64,000 nt of DNA from Scopulibacillus darangshiensis (GTDB taxonomy: Bacteria; Bacillota; Bacilli; Bacillales; Sporolactobacillaceae). The notes under the pieces were generated by a model. That model saw nothing but the letters and a program-made list of their open reading frames with translations, did no database searches and was not told the origin of the DNA. Shown here piece by piece: positions 26,049-34,601 of this stretch; the stretch's first letter is position 1; each line of letters starts with the position of its first letter. The stretch covers positions 1-64,000 of the forward strand of contig NZ_SLXK01000013.1 in the NCBI RefSeq assembly GCF_004341035.1, written 5' to 3'. The position numbers and the translations under genes were made by a program.

Positions 26049-26073
26049 AACCAGGCAGCGTTTGCACCTGGTT
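26049..26073 (-). terminator. Terminator of sspH
   Basis: Arms AACCAGG (26049-26055) and CCTGGTT (26067-26073) close a hairpin; in the minus direction eight T follow. It separates sspH from the anthranilate operon. Confidence 0.82.
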
Positions 26074-26120
26074 CTGTTGCGGATTTAACCTTTTATAGCC
26101 GAAAGTTTCCTGTGTTTAAT

Positions 26121-26312
26121 CTAGTGTTTCAACTTTTCTTCTTCTAATTCCGAAATTTTCACCACTGACCGCTCTTCCGAAGGGCCCCTCATATGGACCA
26201 TTACGGTTTTTCCATCCTCGTTCAATTGATCGATCCACACTGAGACATCATGGTATGTCACATCAATATCAGCCGAGGATGACAGGATTTGTTTGACACG
26301 GTTCACTTCCAT
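26121..26312 (-). CDS. sspH: H-type small acid-soluble spore protein (SspH)
   Basis: 63 residues matching the SspH pattern: NRVKQILSSSADIDVTYHDVSVWI, then DGKTVMVHMRGPSEERSVV and a Glu-rich end. Minor spore-core protein made in the forespore. Family members open with M-x-V-x-RVKQIL, so I favour ATG 26312, nine bases after GGGAG; ATG 26318 is the alternative. Single gene with its own terminator. Confidence 0.87.
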   Translation of the reverse strand: MEVNRVKQILSSSADIDVTYHDVSVWIDQLNEDGKTVMVHMRGPSEERSVVKISELEEEKLKH

Positions 26313-26369
26313 TTCCATTCACTCCCTATGCATAGTCAGCTTAGTTTTTGAATGAATGGCATTTTTATA

Positions 26370-27248
26370 CTATGATTCATTGCTTTCTTCATGTCCTTTT
26401 TGATAAAAGATGCCTAATTGCTCCCATATTTCCTCCATTTTTTCTAGGTGACAATCTACGTCATTGATTCTTTCTTTCCCAACGTGTGTGACCAATGCAT
26501 TAATTAGGCTAAGAGGTGCTGCAAATGAATCGATAAAAGTGGGGACCTGACTCGCTGCGGTAAGAACAATATCGCTATTTGGAACGAGTGGAGACAATAG
26601 ATTATCGGTAAGCACAATTGTTTTCGCCCCTTGTTTTTTTGCAAAGGCCATTGTTTTAACAGTGCTTGAAGAATAACGGGCAAAGCTTATGCCAAAGACC
26701 ACGTCCCTACTATCCAATTTGTAAAGTTGTTCAGGGAGTTCTTCCACCGAACGAATAAGTTCCGTATTTTCAAGAACGATATTTAAATAATACTGCAGGA
26801 AAACACCTAAGGACGCGGCACTGCGATTGGCTGATATATAGACCTTTTTGGCGTTCAGTATAGCATTAACCGCATTATTAAAGGCACTAATATCTAATTT
26901 ACCCATTGTTGTTTTAATGTTTTCTATGTCATCCTGAAAGATGTCATATATCCCCTGTTCTTTTCCTTCATACACTTGGGAGGACATCTGTAATCTTTCC
27001 ACGGTCGTCAATTGCTGCTGAACAGAGTTTTGCATATGCTGCTGCAATTCAGGATAGCCCGAGTAGCCAAGTTGAACGGCAAAGCGTACAACCGTGGCTT
27101 CACTGACTTCGGCTTTTTTAGCCATTTTTGCTACCGTGAAAAAAGGGACCGTATTCGTGTTTTCTAAAATAAACTTGGCTATCTTTTTATGTGATTTGCT
27201 CATTGTCGGCAATTTTTCGGCTATAGAATGATAAACATTATGGTTCAT
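26370..27248 (-). CDS. RpiR/MurR-family transcriptional regulator
   Basis: About 292 residues. An N-terminal helix-turn-helix_6 domain (ENTNTVPFFTVAKMAKKAEVSEATVVRFAVQLGYSGYPELQQ) is joined to a C-terminal SIS sugar-phosphate-type domain (KKVYISANRSAASLG, GISFARYSSSTVKTMAFAKKQGAKTIVLTD). The effector is unknown; SIS regulators usually sense phosphorylated sugars, but the neighbours are amino-compound enzymes. ATG 27248 overlaps the end of the nitrilase gene by 11 bases and uses the AAAGG inside it. Inverted repeats at the divergent promoter (28126-28202) are candidate binding sites. Confidence 0.85.
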   Translation of the reverse strand: MNHNVYHSIAEKLPTMSKSHKKIAKFILENTNTVPFFTVAKMAKKAEVSEATVVRFAVQLGYSGYPELQQHMQNSVQQQLTTVERLQMSSQVYEGKEQGIYDIFQDDIENIKTTMGKLDISAFNNAVNAILNAKKVYISANRSAASLGVFLQYYLNIVLENTELIRSVEELPEQLYKLDSRDVVFGISFARYSSSTVKTMAFAKKQGAKTIVLTDNLLSPLVPNSDIVLTAASQVPTFIDSFAAPLSLINALVTHVGKERINDVDCHLEKMEEIWEQLGIFYQKGHEESNES

Positions 27249-28041
27249 GAATCTCAACCTTTGATAGCCCGGGTATTAAACTTTTATCTAGATCACTCAA
27301 ATACGGCACGTCGGTTCTCGCTTTCGAAATGAGTGAAAGATCGATATCGTGTAGCAGAATATATGGTTCATCCCTAGGCGCCACGCAAAGAATTTCTCCA
27401 TTTGGAGCCACAAGCTTGCTTTTTCCGCAGCTTCCTTCATTTACTGTATTCACACCAAGGACAAAGACTGTATTATCCAGTCCACGGGCCGGCAGTTGAA
27501 TATCCCAGCGATTTTCGGCCGGAATACTCCAGACTGATGGGCAAATAATGACTTCAGCTCCTTGCAAGGCCAATATGCGGCTTGGTTCTGGAAATTCAAT
27601 ATCCGCGCAAATCAAAACCCCTATCAGACCGAGTGATGTCTCAATCACACGATATTCCCTTTTGCCCGGTGTGAAAATCGCTTTTTCTCTCCCCCATAAA
27701 AATGACTTACGGAAGCTTGTCAGCAATTCACCACTTTTTTCTATGACAGCCAAGGAAATATAAAGCTCTTCGCCATCTTCTTCGACAAAAGGGACAACCA
27801 TGACAACACCCAACTTTTTCGATAATTCTCGAAAGCGAGTGACCGTTTTGCCTGTGGGTGATTCAGCCATCTCTTGAAACTCACTCTTCGATAAATAGTA
27901 TCCGCTAATCCAGAGTTCCGGCAGAACGATTAAATCGGCACCCAATTGGGCAGCTTCTTGGGCCATCTTGATGCATGTTGCAGTATTGGCTTCCGGTTGT
28001 TTTGGAAGTGCATGCATTTGAATCGCAGCAATTTTATACAA
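27238..28041 (-). CDS. Carbon-nitrogen hydrolase (nitrilase superfamily)
   Basis: About 267 residues. The Glu-Lys-Cys triad is visible: LIVLPELWISGYY, FRKSFLWGREK and GVLICADIEFPE. The closest classes by pattern are omega-amidases and carbamoyl-amine/beta-ureidopropionate hydrolases; the substrate is not determined. TTG 28041 has AAGGA nine bases upstream; the GTG at 28050 is too close to it. First gene of the minus-strand arm of a divergent cluster. With the aminotransferase and permease on the other arm, a role in using an amide or amino acid is inferred. Confidence 0.82.
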   Translation of the reverse strand: MYKIAAIQMHALPKQPEANTATCIKMAQEAAQLGADLIVLPELWISGYYLSKSEFQEMAESPTGKTVTRFRELSKKLGVVMVVPFVEEDGEELYISLAVIEKSGELLTSFRKSFLWGREKAIFTPGKREYRVIETSLGLIGVLICADIEFPEPSRILALQGAEVIICPSVWSIPAENRWDIQLPARGLDNTVFVLGVNTVNEGSCGKSKLVAPNGEILCVAPRDEPYILLHDIDLSLISKARTDVPYLSDLDKSLIPGLSKVEIHEP

Positions 28042-28091
28042 AAGAAACACATCCTTTATGACTCTTTCTCATCGAAGACTCGTTTAGTTTA

Positions 28092-28202
28092 ATTTTATTT
28101 AAATAACTCACTTTATGCAATAAAAATTTCATATTAAAAATAAAAAGAAATTTTATGTTCACAAAACAATTTGTCAGGTGTATAATGAAATAAAAATTTC
28201 AT
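28092..28202. promoter_or_regulatory. Divergent promoter pair with inverted repeats
   Basis: Minus-strand promoter: -35 TTGCAT (28120-28115), 17 bases, -10 TAAAAT (28097-28092). Plus-strand promoter: -35 TTCACA (28158-28163), 17 bases, -10 TATAAT (28181-28186). A perfect inverted repeat ATGAAAT-AAAA-ATTTCAT covers 28185-28202, overlapping the plus -10. A related ATTTCAT at 28126-28132 abuts the minus -35, and GAAATTTTATG lies at 28147-28157. Placement suits repression of both arms by the RpiR protein. Confidence 0.6.
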
Positions 28203-28251
28203 AAATTTATATCTATGGTAATTAATTTTTCTAAAACTGAGGTGTATCGAA

Positions 28252-29634
28252 ATGACAGTGGGCCATACAAGTCATGCAGTGGCGGAATATATGAGGAGAA
28301 CACCAAAATCTAAATCATTTTCTGAGAAAGCTAAAGAAATTATGCCTGGCGGAGTGACTGCCAACATTAAATCCTTTGATCCGTATCCTATTATTATGGA
28401 AAAAGGCAAAGGCGCTTATTTATATGACATTGATGGCAACGAATATATTGATTATCTTCTGTCATATGGCGCCCTCATGCTTGGACATGGTCACCCGAAG
28501 ATTGTTCAGGCGATACAAAACCAAATCGAAGAAGATGGCACGTTCCTCTTTGGGACACCGCATCGTCTTGAAATTGAAATGGGGGAGAAAATTCGGCAGT
28601 TATATCCAAGCATGGAGATGATTCGCTACACCAACTCAGGCACGGAAGCAACGCTTTTAGCGATCCGTATGGCTCATGCTTATACAGGAAAGCGAAAAAT
28701 TGCTAAATTCGAAGGGCATTATCACGGCGGTTATGACCAGGTTCTGCTAAGCGTCAATCCCCCTGTTAGTGCTGCCGGTCCGGCTGATGAGCCAAGATCA
28801 GTAGCTGAATCAAAGGGCATGGATCCGTATTATGAAGACCATACCGTTGTCCTTCCATTTAATAATCTCGAAGCGACTGCTGATATTTTAACCCGGAAAA
28901 AAGATGACATCGCTGCTATTATTATGGAACCGATCCAAGGCGGGTTTATTCCCGCTGAGCAATCCTTTATGGATGGACTGCGTAAAATCACCCAAGAGCT
29001 GGATATCCTTCTTATCTTCGATGAAGTAAAAACCGGTTTCCGCTTAGGTCTTGGCGGCGCGCAGTCTGTTTACAATATAAAACCTGACCTTACAACACTT
29101 GGAAAGGTGATTGGAGGAGGGTTTCCCGTAGGCATCGTCGGCGGGAAAAAAGACATCTTACAGGCCAGCGCGCCAACTTCTTCATCCGACGTGTTCGATT
29201 CCAGTCAAAGTAAAAAGTCTGGTGCCAAAGACGTCTTGTTTCACAGCGGAACATATAATGGCCATCCAACGATTCTCGCCGCTGGACTCGCTACGATTAA
29301 AATTCTTGAGGATGACATCGATCATGTTTTTTCCATGACTGATCAGCTAAAAATGGGCATTCAAAAGCTTTTTGCTAACCGCGGCATCGCCATGCAAACC
29401 GTAGGTTTAGGCTCCATTTTCAATGTCGTCATAACAGAAAAGGACCAGATTCGCCATTATCGTGATCTTCAGCAAGCAGACTTTGCTTTACGAAAGGAAT
29501 TGGATTTTCACTTGCTCAACGATGGTATTTACACTAAACCAATGAATCGCTATAGCATGGCAACTGTCCATGGAGAAAAAGAGGTTAGCCGCACGCTTGA
29601 ATCATATGAAAAAGCCTTATTGAAATTAGTTTGA
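28252..29634 (+). CDS. Class III PLP aminotransferase, glutamate-1-semialdehyde aminomutase-like
   Basis: 460 residues of the HemL-like branch. NSGTEATLLAIRMAHAYTGKRKIAKFEGHYHGGYD is the cofactor region, IFDEVKTGFRLGLGG the Asp that contacts the PLP nitrogen, and TLGKVIGGGFPVG the Schiff-base Lys. True HemL sits with hem genes; this one faces a nitrilase/RpiR pair and is followed by an amino acid permease, so a catabolic transaminase (for instance of a beta- or omega-amino acid) is more likely. GAGGTG precedes ATG 28252. Confidence 0.85.
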   Translation: MTVGHTSHAVAEYMRRTPKSKSFSEKAKEIMPGGVTANIKSFDPYPIIMEKGKGAYLYDIDGNEYIDYLLSYGALMLGHGHPKIVQAIQNQIEEDGTFLFGTPHRLEIEMGEKIRQLYPSMEMIRYTNSGTEATLLAIRMAHAYTGKRKIAKFEGHYHGGYDQVLLSVNPPVSAAGPADEPRSVAESKGMDPYYEDHTVVLPFNNLEATADILTRKKDDIAAIIMEPIQGGFIPAEQSFMDGLRKITQELDILLIFDEVKTGFRLGLGGAQSVYNIKPDLTTLGKVIGGGFPVGIVGGKKDILQASAPTSSSDVFDSSQSKKSGAKDVLFHSGTYNGHPTILAAGLATIKILEDDIDHVFSMTDQLKMGIQKLFANRGIAMQTVGLGSIFNVVITEKDQIRHYRDLQQADFALRKELDFHLLNDGIYTKPMNRYSMATVHGEKEVSRTLESYEKALLKLV

Positions 29635-29756
29635 TGATCTAGAGGATAGGGGTTTCCTTTGCTCAGGAAATCCTTTTATCTCCTATTTTTTGCATTAAAT
29701 AGTCGGAATAGTGGGATAAGGCTGTTAAAAAGTCAAGTATTTATAAGGAGGTTTAT

Positions 29757-31175
29757 ATGGGCGCTAAAAAAGATAATTTGGAAATGAAACAGTCGTTAAA
29801 GACACGGCACATGACGATGATTGCCCTAGGCGGCGTTATCGGAGCAGGTCTATTTGTTGGGAGCGGTGTAGCCATTCATGAGGTAGGTCCCGGTATTCTT
29901 TTATCCTATATACTTTCAGGGTTACTAGTCTTCATGATTATGAGAATACTTGGGGAAATGGCAACAACCAATCCAACCAGCGGTTCTTTCTCAGAATATG
30001 CCAGGGAGGCTATTGGGCCTTGGGCGGGAATTACCGTTGGCTGGCTCTATTGGTTTCAGTGGGTCGTTGTAATTGCAATCGAAGCGATCGCAGGCGCTTC
30101 GATTATTCAATCCTGGATACCAGGCTTTCCACTTTGGATTATCACTTTGTTATTGACCTTTCTGCTAACGCTTACAAATATATTTTCCGTAAAATCATTC
30201 GGTGAATTTGAATACTGGTTTTCGATGATCAAAGTTGTCAGCATCATATTATTCTTATGCCTTGGCATTTCTCTCATATTTGGGATTCCATTTGGCTCAC
30301 CGGAAGGTTTCTCGAATCTTGTTAGGAATGACGGCTTTTTGCCGCATGGTTCCGGAGCAGTGCTTCTTGGTATTGTGATTGTTATCTTTTCTTTTACCGG
30401 AACAGAGGTGACGACTATTGCTGCCGCGGAATCAAAAGATCCGGAAAAGTCTGTTTCAAGGGCGATCAATAGCACCATTTGGCGTGTCTTGATCTTCTAT
30501 ATCGGATCAATTGCCGTCGTTGTCACGTTATTGCCTTGGAACTCGGCAGATGTATTAAAAAGTCCGTTTGTTGCCGTTTTAGATAATATTGGCATCCCTT
30601 TCGCCGGACAAATCATGAATGTTATTGTTCTGATCGCTGTCTTATCCTGTCTTAATTCTGGATTATATACCACTTCCCGCATGCTGTTCTCTCTTGCCAA
30701 AAAAGGTGATGCTCCTCGATTATTTTTAAAGTTAAACAAAAAGGGTGTTCCGGCCAGAGGTGTTTTTGCAGCAACAATTTTCTCTTATTTAGGGGTCATC
30801 ATGAACTTTGTTTCCCCCGAGGTTGTTTTCATGTTCCTTGTCAACGCTTCTGGTGCGATCATTTTACTCGTGTATCTGTTCATCGCTGTCTCACAGCTTC
30901 GCATGAGAAAAAAATATGAAAAGGAAAACCGCGGGGCTTTAAAAATGAAAATGTGGCTCTATCCCTATTTGACATATGCTACAATCATTGCCATTCTCGG
31001 AATCCTGTCAGCCATGGCCTTTATTAAATCAACCCAAAGCCAATTGTTTTCCACACTCATTTTGGCAGCGGCCATCATCGTTGTATCTGTTATTGTCGGA
31101 AAAAATAAAAGGACAAATGAAACATTAAAGGAAACCAATGATAATAAATTCGTATCCGATAACCGCATGAATTAA
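29757..31175 (+). CDS. APC-family amino acid permease
   Basis: 472 residues with 12 hydrophobic segments. It has the amino-acid-transporter opening MKQSLKTRHMTMIALGGVIGAGLFVGSG and the conserved SFTGTEVTTIAAAESKDPEKSVSRAI after segment six. It resembles the GABA/aromatic amino acid permease group; the substrate is unknown. AAGGAGG is six bases before ATG 29757. It is 122 bases downstream of the aminotransferase and probably feeds it. Confidence 0.88.
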   Translation: MGAKKDNLEMKQSLKTRHMTMIALGGVIGAGLFVGSGVAIHEVGPGILLSYILSGLLVFMIMRILGEMATTNPTSGSFSEYAREAIGPWAGITVGWLYWFQWVVVIAIEAIAGASIIQSWIPGFPLWIITLLLTFLLTLTNIFSVKSFGEFEYWFSMIKVVSIILFLCLGISLIFGIPFGSPEGFSNLVRNDGFLPHGSGAVLLGIVIVIFSFTGTEVTTIAAAESKDPEKSVSRAINSTIWRVLIFYIGSIAVVVTLLPWNSADVLKSPFVAVLDNIGIPFAGQIMNVIVLIAVLSCLNSGLYTTSRMLFSLAKKGDAPRLFLKLNKKGVPARGVFAATIFSYLGVIMNFVSPEVVFMFLVNASGAIILLVYLFIAVSQLRMRKKYEKENRGALKMKMWLYPYLTYATIIAILGILSAMAFIKSTQSQLFSTLILAAAIIVVSVIVGKNKRTNETLKETNDNKFVSDNRMN

Positions 31176-31196
31176 TATTTGGGTTCCTTCGATTTT

Positions 31197-31231
31197 GGGC
31201 AGACTTCACTTCTATGTGTGGTCGCCCTTTT
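31197..31231 (+). terminator. Probable terminator after the permease
   Basis: GGGCAGAC pairs with GGTCGCCC apart from one bulged base and is followed by TTTTC. Weak but well placed, 22 bases after the stop. Confidence 0.5.
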
Positions 31232-31353
31232 CTATATGCATCATTTCGTTATCTATCCTTTACTACTGCTCAGTAAAATAAAGCGACAGGTAAAAGAGTG
31301 CATGCCGTTCATATCGCTGACTTGCTGCTCGAAGCTGTGCAATAAATAATAAA

Positions 31354-31396
31354 AGAAGCCCCCATCTCATGCTTTGCATTGGAATGGAGGGCTTCT
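31354..31396. terminator. Terminator, probably bidirectional
   Basis: AGAAGCCCCCAT pairs with ATGGAGGGCTTCT around an 18-base loop. A T run follows on the plus strand. It lies before the 3' end of the class V aminotransferase gene, which runs on the other strand. Confidence 0.65.
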
Positions 31397-31439
31397 TTTT
31401 TCTGGGCTGAGGCAGCATCGGCGATGACATACCCACACT

Positions 31440-32945
31440 CTATTCATCAAGCCGAAATAGCAGATTCATGTCCGCCCTTTTGTGATCAATATAGAAATAG
31501 TCATTACTTTTCGCATCATAAATATAGTCCTTTTTCCATTCCTCTATATTTCTGATGATTGATCGCATGGCTTTGATAAATCCGTACACCTCATCATTTG
31601 TCATGGTTGGATGGACGGAAAAACGGACCCATCCCGGCTTGGTTGTTAAATCCCCTTTGTCGATCTGATCGGTGATCAATTTAGATGCTGCCTGATCAAT
31701 GTGAAACAAATGATGTCCATACGTCCCGGCGCAAGAGCAGCCCCCTCTTAACTGATAACCAAATCGGTCATTCAGCAGCTTCACAATAAGGTTATAATGA
31801 ATGCCGTCGACATAAAACGCCACGATGCCGAGCCGTTCAGTGGCATTGCCTTCCAGGATATGCAATGTTGGGATATCTTTTAAAGATGCCAACAGGATTT
31901 CTACAAGCTCTTTTTCCCTGTTAATGATATAGTCCACACCCATTTTTTCTTTTAGCTTAATGGCAAGGGCCGCTTTTATCCCTTGCAGAATACCCGGCGT
32001 TCCCCCGTCCTCCCGAGCTTCAACCTCCGGTACATAGTGATGTTTTCCCCAAGGATTCGTCCAAAGCACTGTTCCTCCCCCTGGATGATCAGGGACTTTG
32101 TTAAGATAAAGCCGCGAATCAAACACAACAACACCGCTTGACCCGGGTCCGCCTAAGAATTTATGCGGCGAGAAGAAAATACCGTCTAATTTTTCAATGG
32201 GGTCACCTGGATGCATATTGATCTCAACATAAGGTGCGGAGGCGGCAAAGTCAACCAAACATATCCCGCCATACTCATGCATCTTCCTTGCATACTTATA
32301 ATAAGGAAGCTGAATCCCTGTCACATTGGAGCAAGCGGAAAACGACCCTATTTTAGCCTTTCTATTCCTGTATTTTTTTAAAAGGTCCTCCAGCTGATCA
32401 ATATTTGGCATGCCTTTTGAATCCGGATCCAAAATGACAACATCACCCAATGTCTCAAGCCATGACGTATGATTGGAGTGGTGTTCCATATGTGTCACAA
32501 ATATGACTGGCCGATCATTTTCAGGGAGATTTATTTTATCCTTCAGCTGGTCCGGAACCTTTATTCCTAAGATTCTCTGTAACTTATTAATAACCGCTGT
32601 CATGCCGAAGCCTTCAAATAAAATCACATCGTGCTCATCTGCGCCAACATGCGCCTTGATCATTTTTTTGGCATGATCGTATGCCAACGTCATCACGGAG
32701 CTAGTGATATTCGATTCCGTGTGGGTATTAGCCATATAGGGCCCGAAAACACCGCTGATCTTCCGTTCAATGGGACGATACAGCCTGCCGCTTCCCGTCC
32801 AATCGGCATAAATAATCCTCTTCTCCCCATAGGGCGACCGGAATACTTGATTGATGCCTATGATATTTTCCCGGAATGACTGAAAGTAAGACTCCAGCTC
32901 ACTGCCGAGACGTAATGTATTGCTGCCAATCTTAACATTAATCAT
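31440..32945 (-). CDS. Class V aminotransferase / cysteine desulfurase-fold protein
   Basis: 501 residues, longer than a usual cysteine desulfurase (about 400). It has VTHMEHHSNHTSW, the PLP Asp in CLVDFAASAPYVEI, the Schiff-base Lys in FFSPHKFLGGPGSSGV and a Cys-rich RGGCSCAGTYGHHLF loop where desulfurases keep the reactive Cys. The C-terminal 60 residues are an extra charged extension. No iron-sulfur or selenium genes are adjacent, so the substrate is open. ATG 32945 is the start; the ORF reaching further upstream is unrelated. Confidence 0.8.
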   Translation of the reverse strand: MINVKIGSNTLRLGSELESYFQSFRENIIGINQVFRSPYGEKRIIYADWTGSGRLYRPIERKISGVFGPYMANTHTESNITSSVMTLAYDHAKKMIKAHVGADEHDVILFEGFGMTAVINKLQRILGIKVPDQLKDKINLPENDRPVIFVTHMEHHSNHTSWLETLGDVVILDPDSKGMPNIDQLEDLLKKYRNRKAKIGSFSACSNVTGIQLPYYKYARKMHEYGGICLVDFAASAPYVEINMHPGDPIEKLDGIFFSPHKFLGGPGSSGVVVFDSRLYLNKVPDHPGGGTVLWTNPWGKHHYVPEVEAREDGGTPGILQGIKAALAIKLKEKMGVDYIINREKELVEILLASLKDIPTLHILEGNATERLGIVAFYVDGIHYNLIVKLLNDRFGYQLRGGCSCAGTYGHHLFHIDQAASKLITDQIDKGDLTTKPGWVRFSVHPTMTNDEVYGFIKAMRSIIRNIEEWKKDYIYDAKSNDYFYIDHKRADMNLLFRLDE

Positions 32946-33084
32946 TCACGTCGTCCTCCCCGACGGTTTCACTACTTTTTTCATATGTGACACACAGGGA
33001 AGATGTGCTTTTTATCTTGGGGCCGTGTAGTTCTTTAATAAAACTCTTAAGTTTAGTATAATTGTATCTTTCGAGTATCCTCGA

Positions 33085-33125
33085 ACGTGGTTCGAAACCA
33101 TCCCACGCAAAAAAACTAAGGGGAG
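33085..33125 (+). promoter_or_regulatory. preQ1-I riboswitch controlling queT
   Basis: Stem arms CGTGG (33086-33090) and CCACG (33103-33107) enclose a loop of 12 bases. They are followed by the class hallmark tail AAAAAAACTAAGG (33109-33121). The tail runs straight into the ribosome binding site AAGGGGAG of queT, so ligand binding should hide that site and block translation. This matches the preQ1-I aptamer layout and its usual target. Confidence 0.85.
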
Positions 33126-33132
33126 TAGAGAT

Positions 33133-33618
33133 ATGAAGGTAAAAACACTTGTAGGAAACGGGATTGTGGCCGCTCTGTATATTGCAGTATCTTTTGTTAT
33201 ACAGCCCATTGCCTATATCAATATTCAATTCCGGATTCCGGAAATGTTCAATCATCTTGTTATTTTCAACAAGAAATATATATTCGGTATTGTTATAGGG
33301 GTCTTCCTTGCTAACCTCTTTTTCTCGCCAATGGCGGCATATGACTTGGTCTTTGGTGTAGGTCAGTCCATTATTTCATTACTCATAACCATTGCAACAG
33401 GGAAATTTATAAAAGGGTTGTGGGCACGTATGGCTGTCAACACGGTTGTCTTCTCGTTTACGATGTTCCTTATTGCTATAGAGCTCCATTTGGCCTTTAA
33501 CTTGCCTTTCTTGCTTGGATGGCTGACAACGGCCATTGGCGAATTTGTTGTGATGGCGATTGGCATGCCTGTCATGTATGTAATCAATAAGCGGGTGGAT
33601 TTTAAGAGGTTTGTATAA
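33133..33618 (+). CDS. queT: QueT-family queuosine precursor transporter
   Basis: 161 residues with five to six hydrophobic segments, an ECF-type substrate-binding (S) component. Opening LVGNGIVAALYIAVSFVIQPIAY and FRIPEMFNHLVIF are typical of QueT. It imports a 7-deazaguanine precursor of queuosine, probably with a shared energy-coupling factor encoded elsewhere. The preQ1 riboswitch directly upstream supports the assignment strongly. Confidence 0.92.
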   Translation: MKVKTLVGNGIVAALYIAVSFVIQPIAYINIQFRIPEMFNHLVIFNKKYIFGIVIGVFLANLFFSPMAAYDLVFGVGQSIISLLITIATGKFIKGLWARMAVNTVVFSFTMFLIAIELHLAFNLPFLLGWLTTAIGEFVVMAIGMPVMYVINKRVDFKRFV

Positions 33619-33621
33619 TTA

Positions 33622-33652
33622 AGAGCGGCAGCTTGTATAAAGCTGCAGCTCT
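33622..33652. terminator. Bidirectional terminator between queT and prpB
   Basis: AGAGCGGCAGCTT pairs with AAGCTGCAGCTCT (one mismatch) around a short loop, with TTTTTATT on the plus side. It lies between two convergent genes. Confidence 0.75.
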
Positions 33653-33657
33653 TTTTA

Positions 33658-34572
33658 TTAGTCCTTTCCCATCTCGGGAAGCACTGTTCTGGCTATTTTC
33701 TTATCAAGACCTTCGTAATCATAATAATGAATCGTGTCATACAATTCTTCGCGGGTTTGCATGTCGCTAAGCATATCTCTTTGTGTATCCTCCCGCATGA
33801 TTTCCTCAAACACCCGTTCATAGGCTTTCGCGGCAACGCGCAGAGAAGTGACAGGGTAGATCACCATGCTGAAACCAAATGATTCAAATTCGCTCGCTTT
33901 GAAATACGGGGTTCTTCCGAATTCGGTCATGTTCGCAAGCAGCGGTGCGTGAATCGACTTACTCATGGCCTTGAATTCTCCTTCGCTTTTTAATGCCTCA
34001 GGGAAAATGGCGTCAGCGCCAGCTTCAAGATATTTATTTGCCCTCTCAATCGCCCTGTCGACCCCTTCTACAGCTTTTGCGTCGGTTCGGGCGATCACTA
34101 CAAGGCTTGGAGCAATTTCCTTAATTGCATTGATCTTTTGTACCATTTCCTCATCAGAAACGAGCTTCTTGCCATTTAAATGCCCGCACTTTTTCGGAAG
34201 ATCCTGATCTTCAATCTGTACAGCGGCAACCCCCGCTTCGACCATTTCTCTAGCCGTTCGTGCTACATTTAATATCCCGCCAAAACCAGTGTCAATATCC
34301 ACAAGCACAGGCAGATTGGCGGCGCGGACGAGCTCACGTGCCCGTTCCGCAACCTCCATTGAATTGAGCATACCCAAATCCGGTATGCCGCGGCTTGCGG
34401 TATAAGCTGCACCCGAGAGATACAATGCCTGAAAACCCGCCTTTTTTGCGACAAGCGCTGCCATTCCGTCGTGGGCTCCAGGAATTTTTAAAATTGATGA
34501 ATTCTCCATCAGTGTTCTAAAATTATTGGAAAGCTGTTCTTGAGTTGACTGTTTTTCTACTATCCAGGACAT
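33658..34572 (-). CDS. prpB: Methylisocitrate lyase
   Basis: Cleaves 2-methylisocitrate into pyruvate and succinate, the last step of the methylcitrate cycle. 304 residues of the isocitrate lyase/PEP mutase barrel. PGAHDGMAA, DIDTGFG (Mg ligands) and the catalytic loop KKCGHLNGKKL with its Cys are visible. Homologue of B. subtilis yqiQ. AAAAGGAG precedes ATG 34572; it is 29 bases after prpD. Confidence 0.93.
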   Translation of the reverse strand: MSWIVEKQSTQEQLSNNFRTLMENSSILKIPGAHDGMAALVAKKAGFQALYLSGAAYTASRGIPDLGMLNSMEVAERARELVRAANLPVLVDIDTGFGGILNVARTAREMVEAGVAAVQIEDQDLPKKCGHLNGKKLVSDEEMVQKINAIKEIAPSLVVIARTDAKAVEGVDRAIERANKYLEAGADAIFPEALKSEGEFKAMSKSIHAPLLANMTEFGRTPYFKASEFESFGFSMVIYPVTSLRVAAKAYERVFEEIMREDTQRDMLSDMQTREELYDTIHYYDYEGLDKKIARTVLPEMGKD

Positions 34573-34601
34573 CGTTTTGACTCCTTTTTAATCGTTGATC
34601 A

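Noticed and set aside
31255-31345. Fragment of a coding frame between the permease and the class V aminotransferase
   Set aside because: Only about 15 codons read sensibly and no start or family match is visible.
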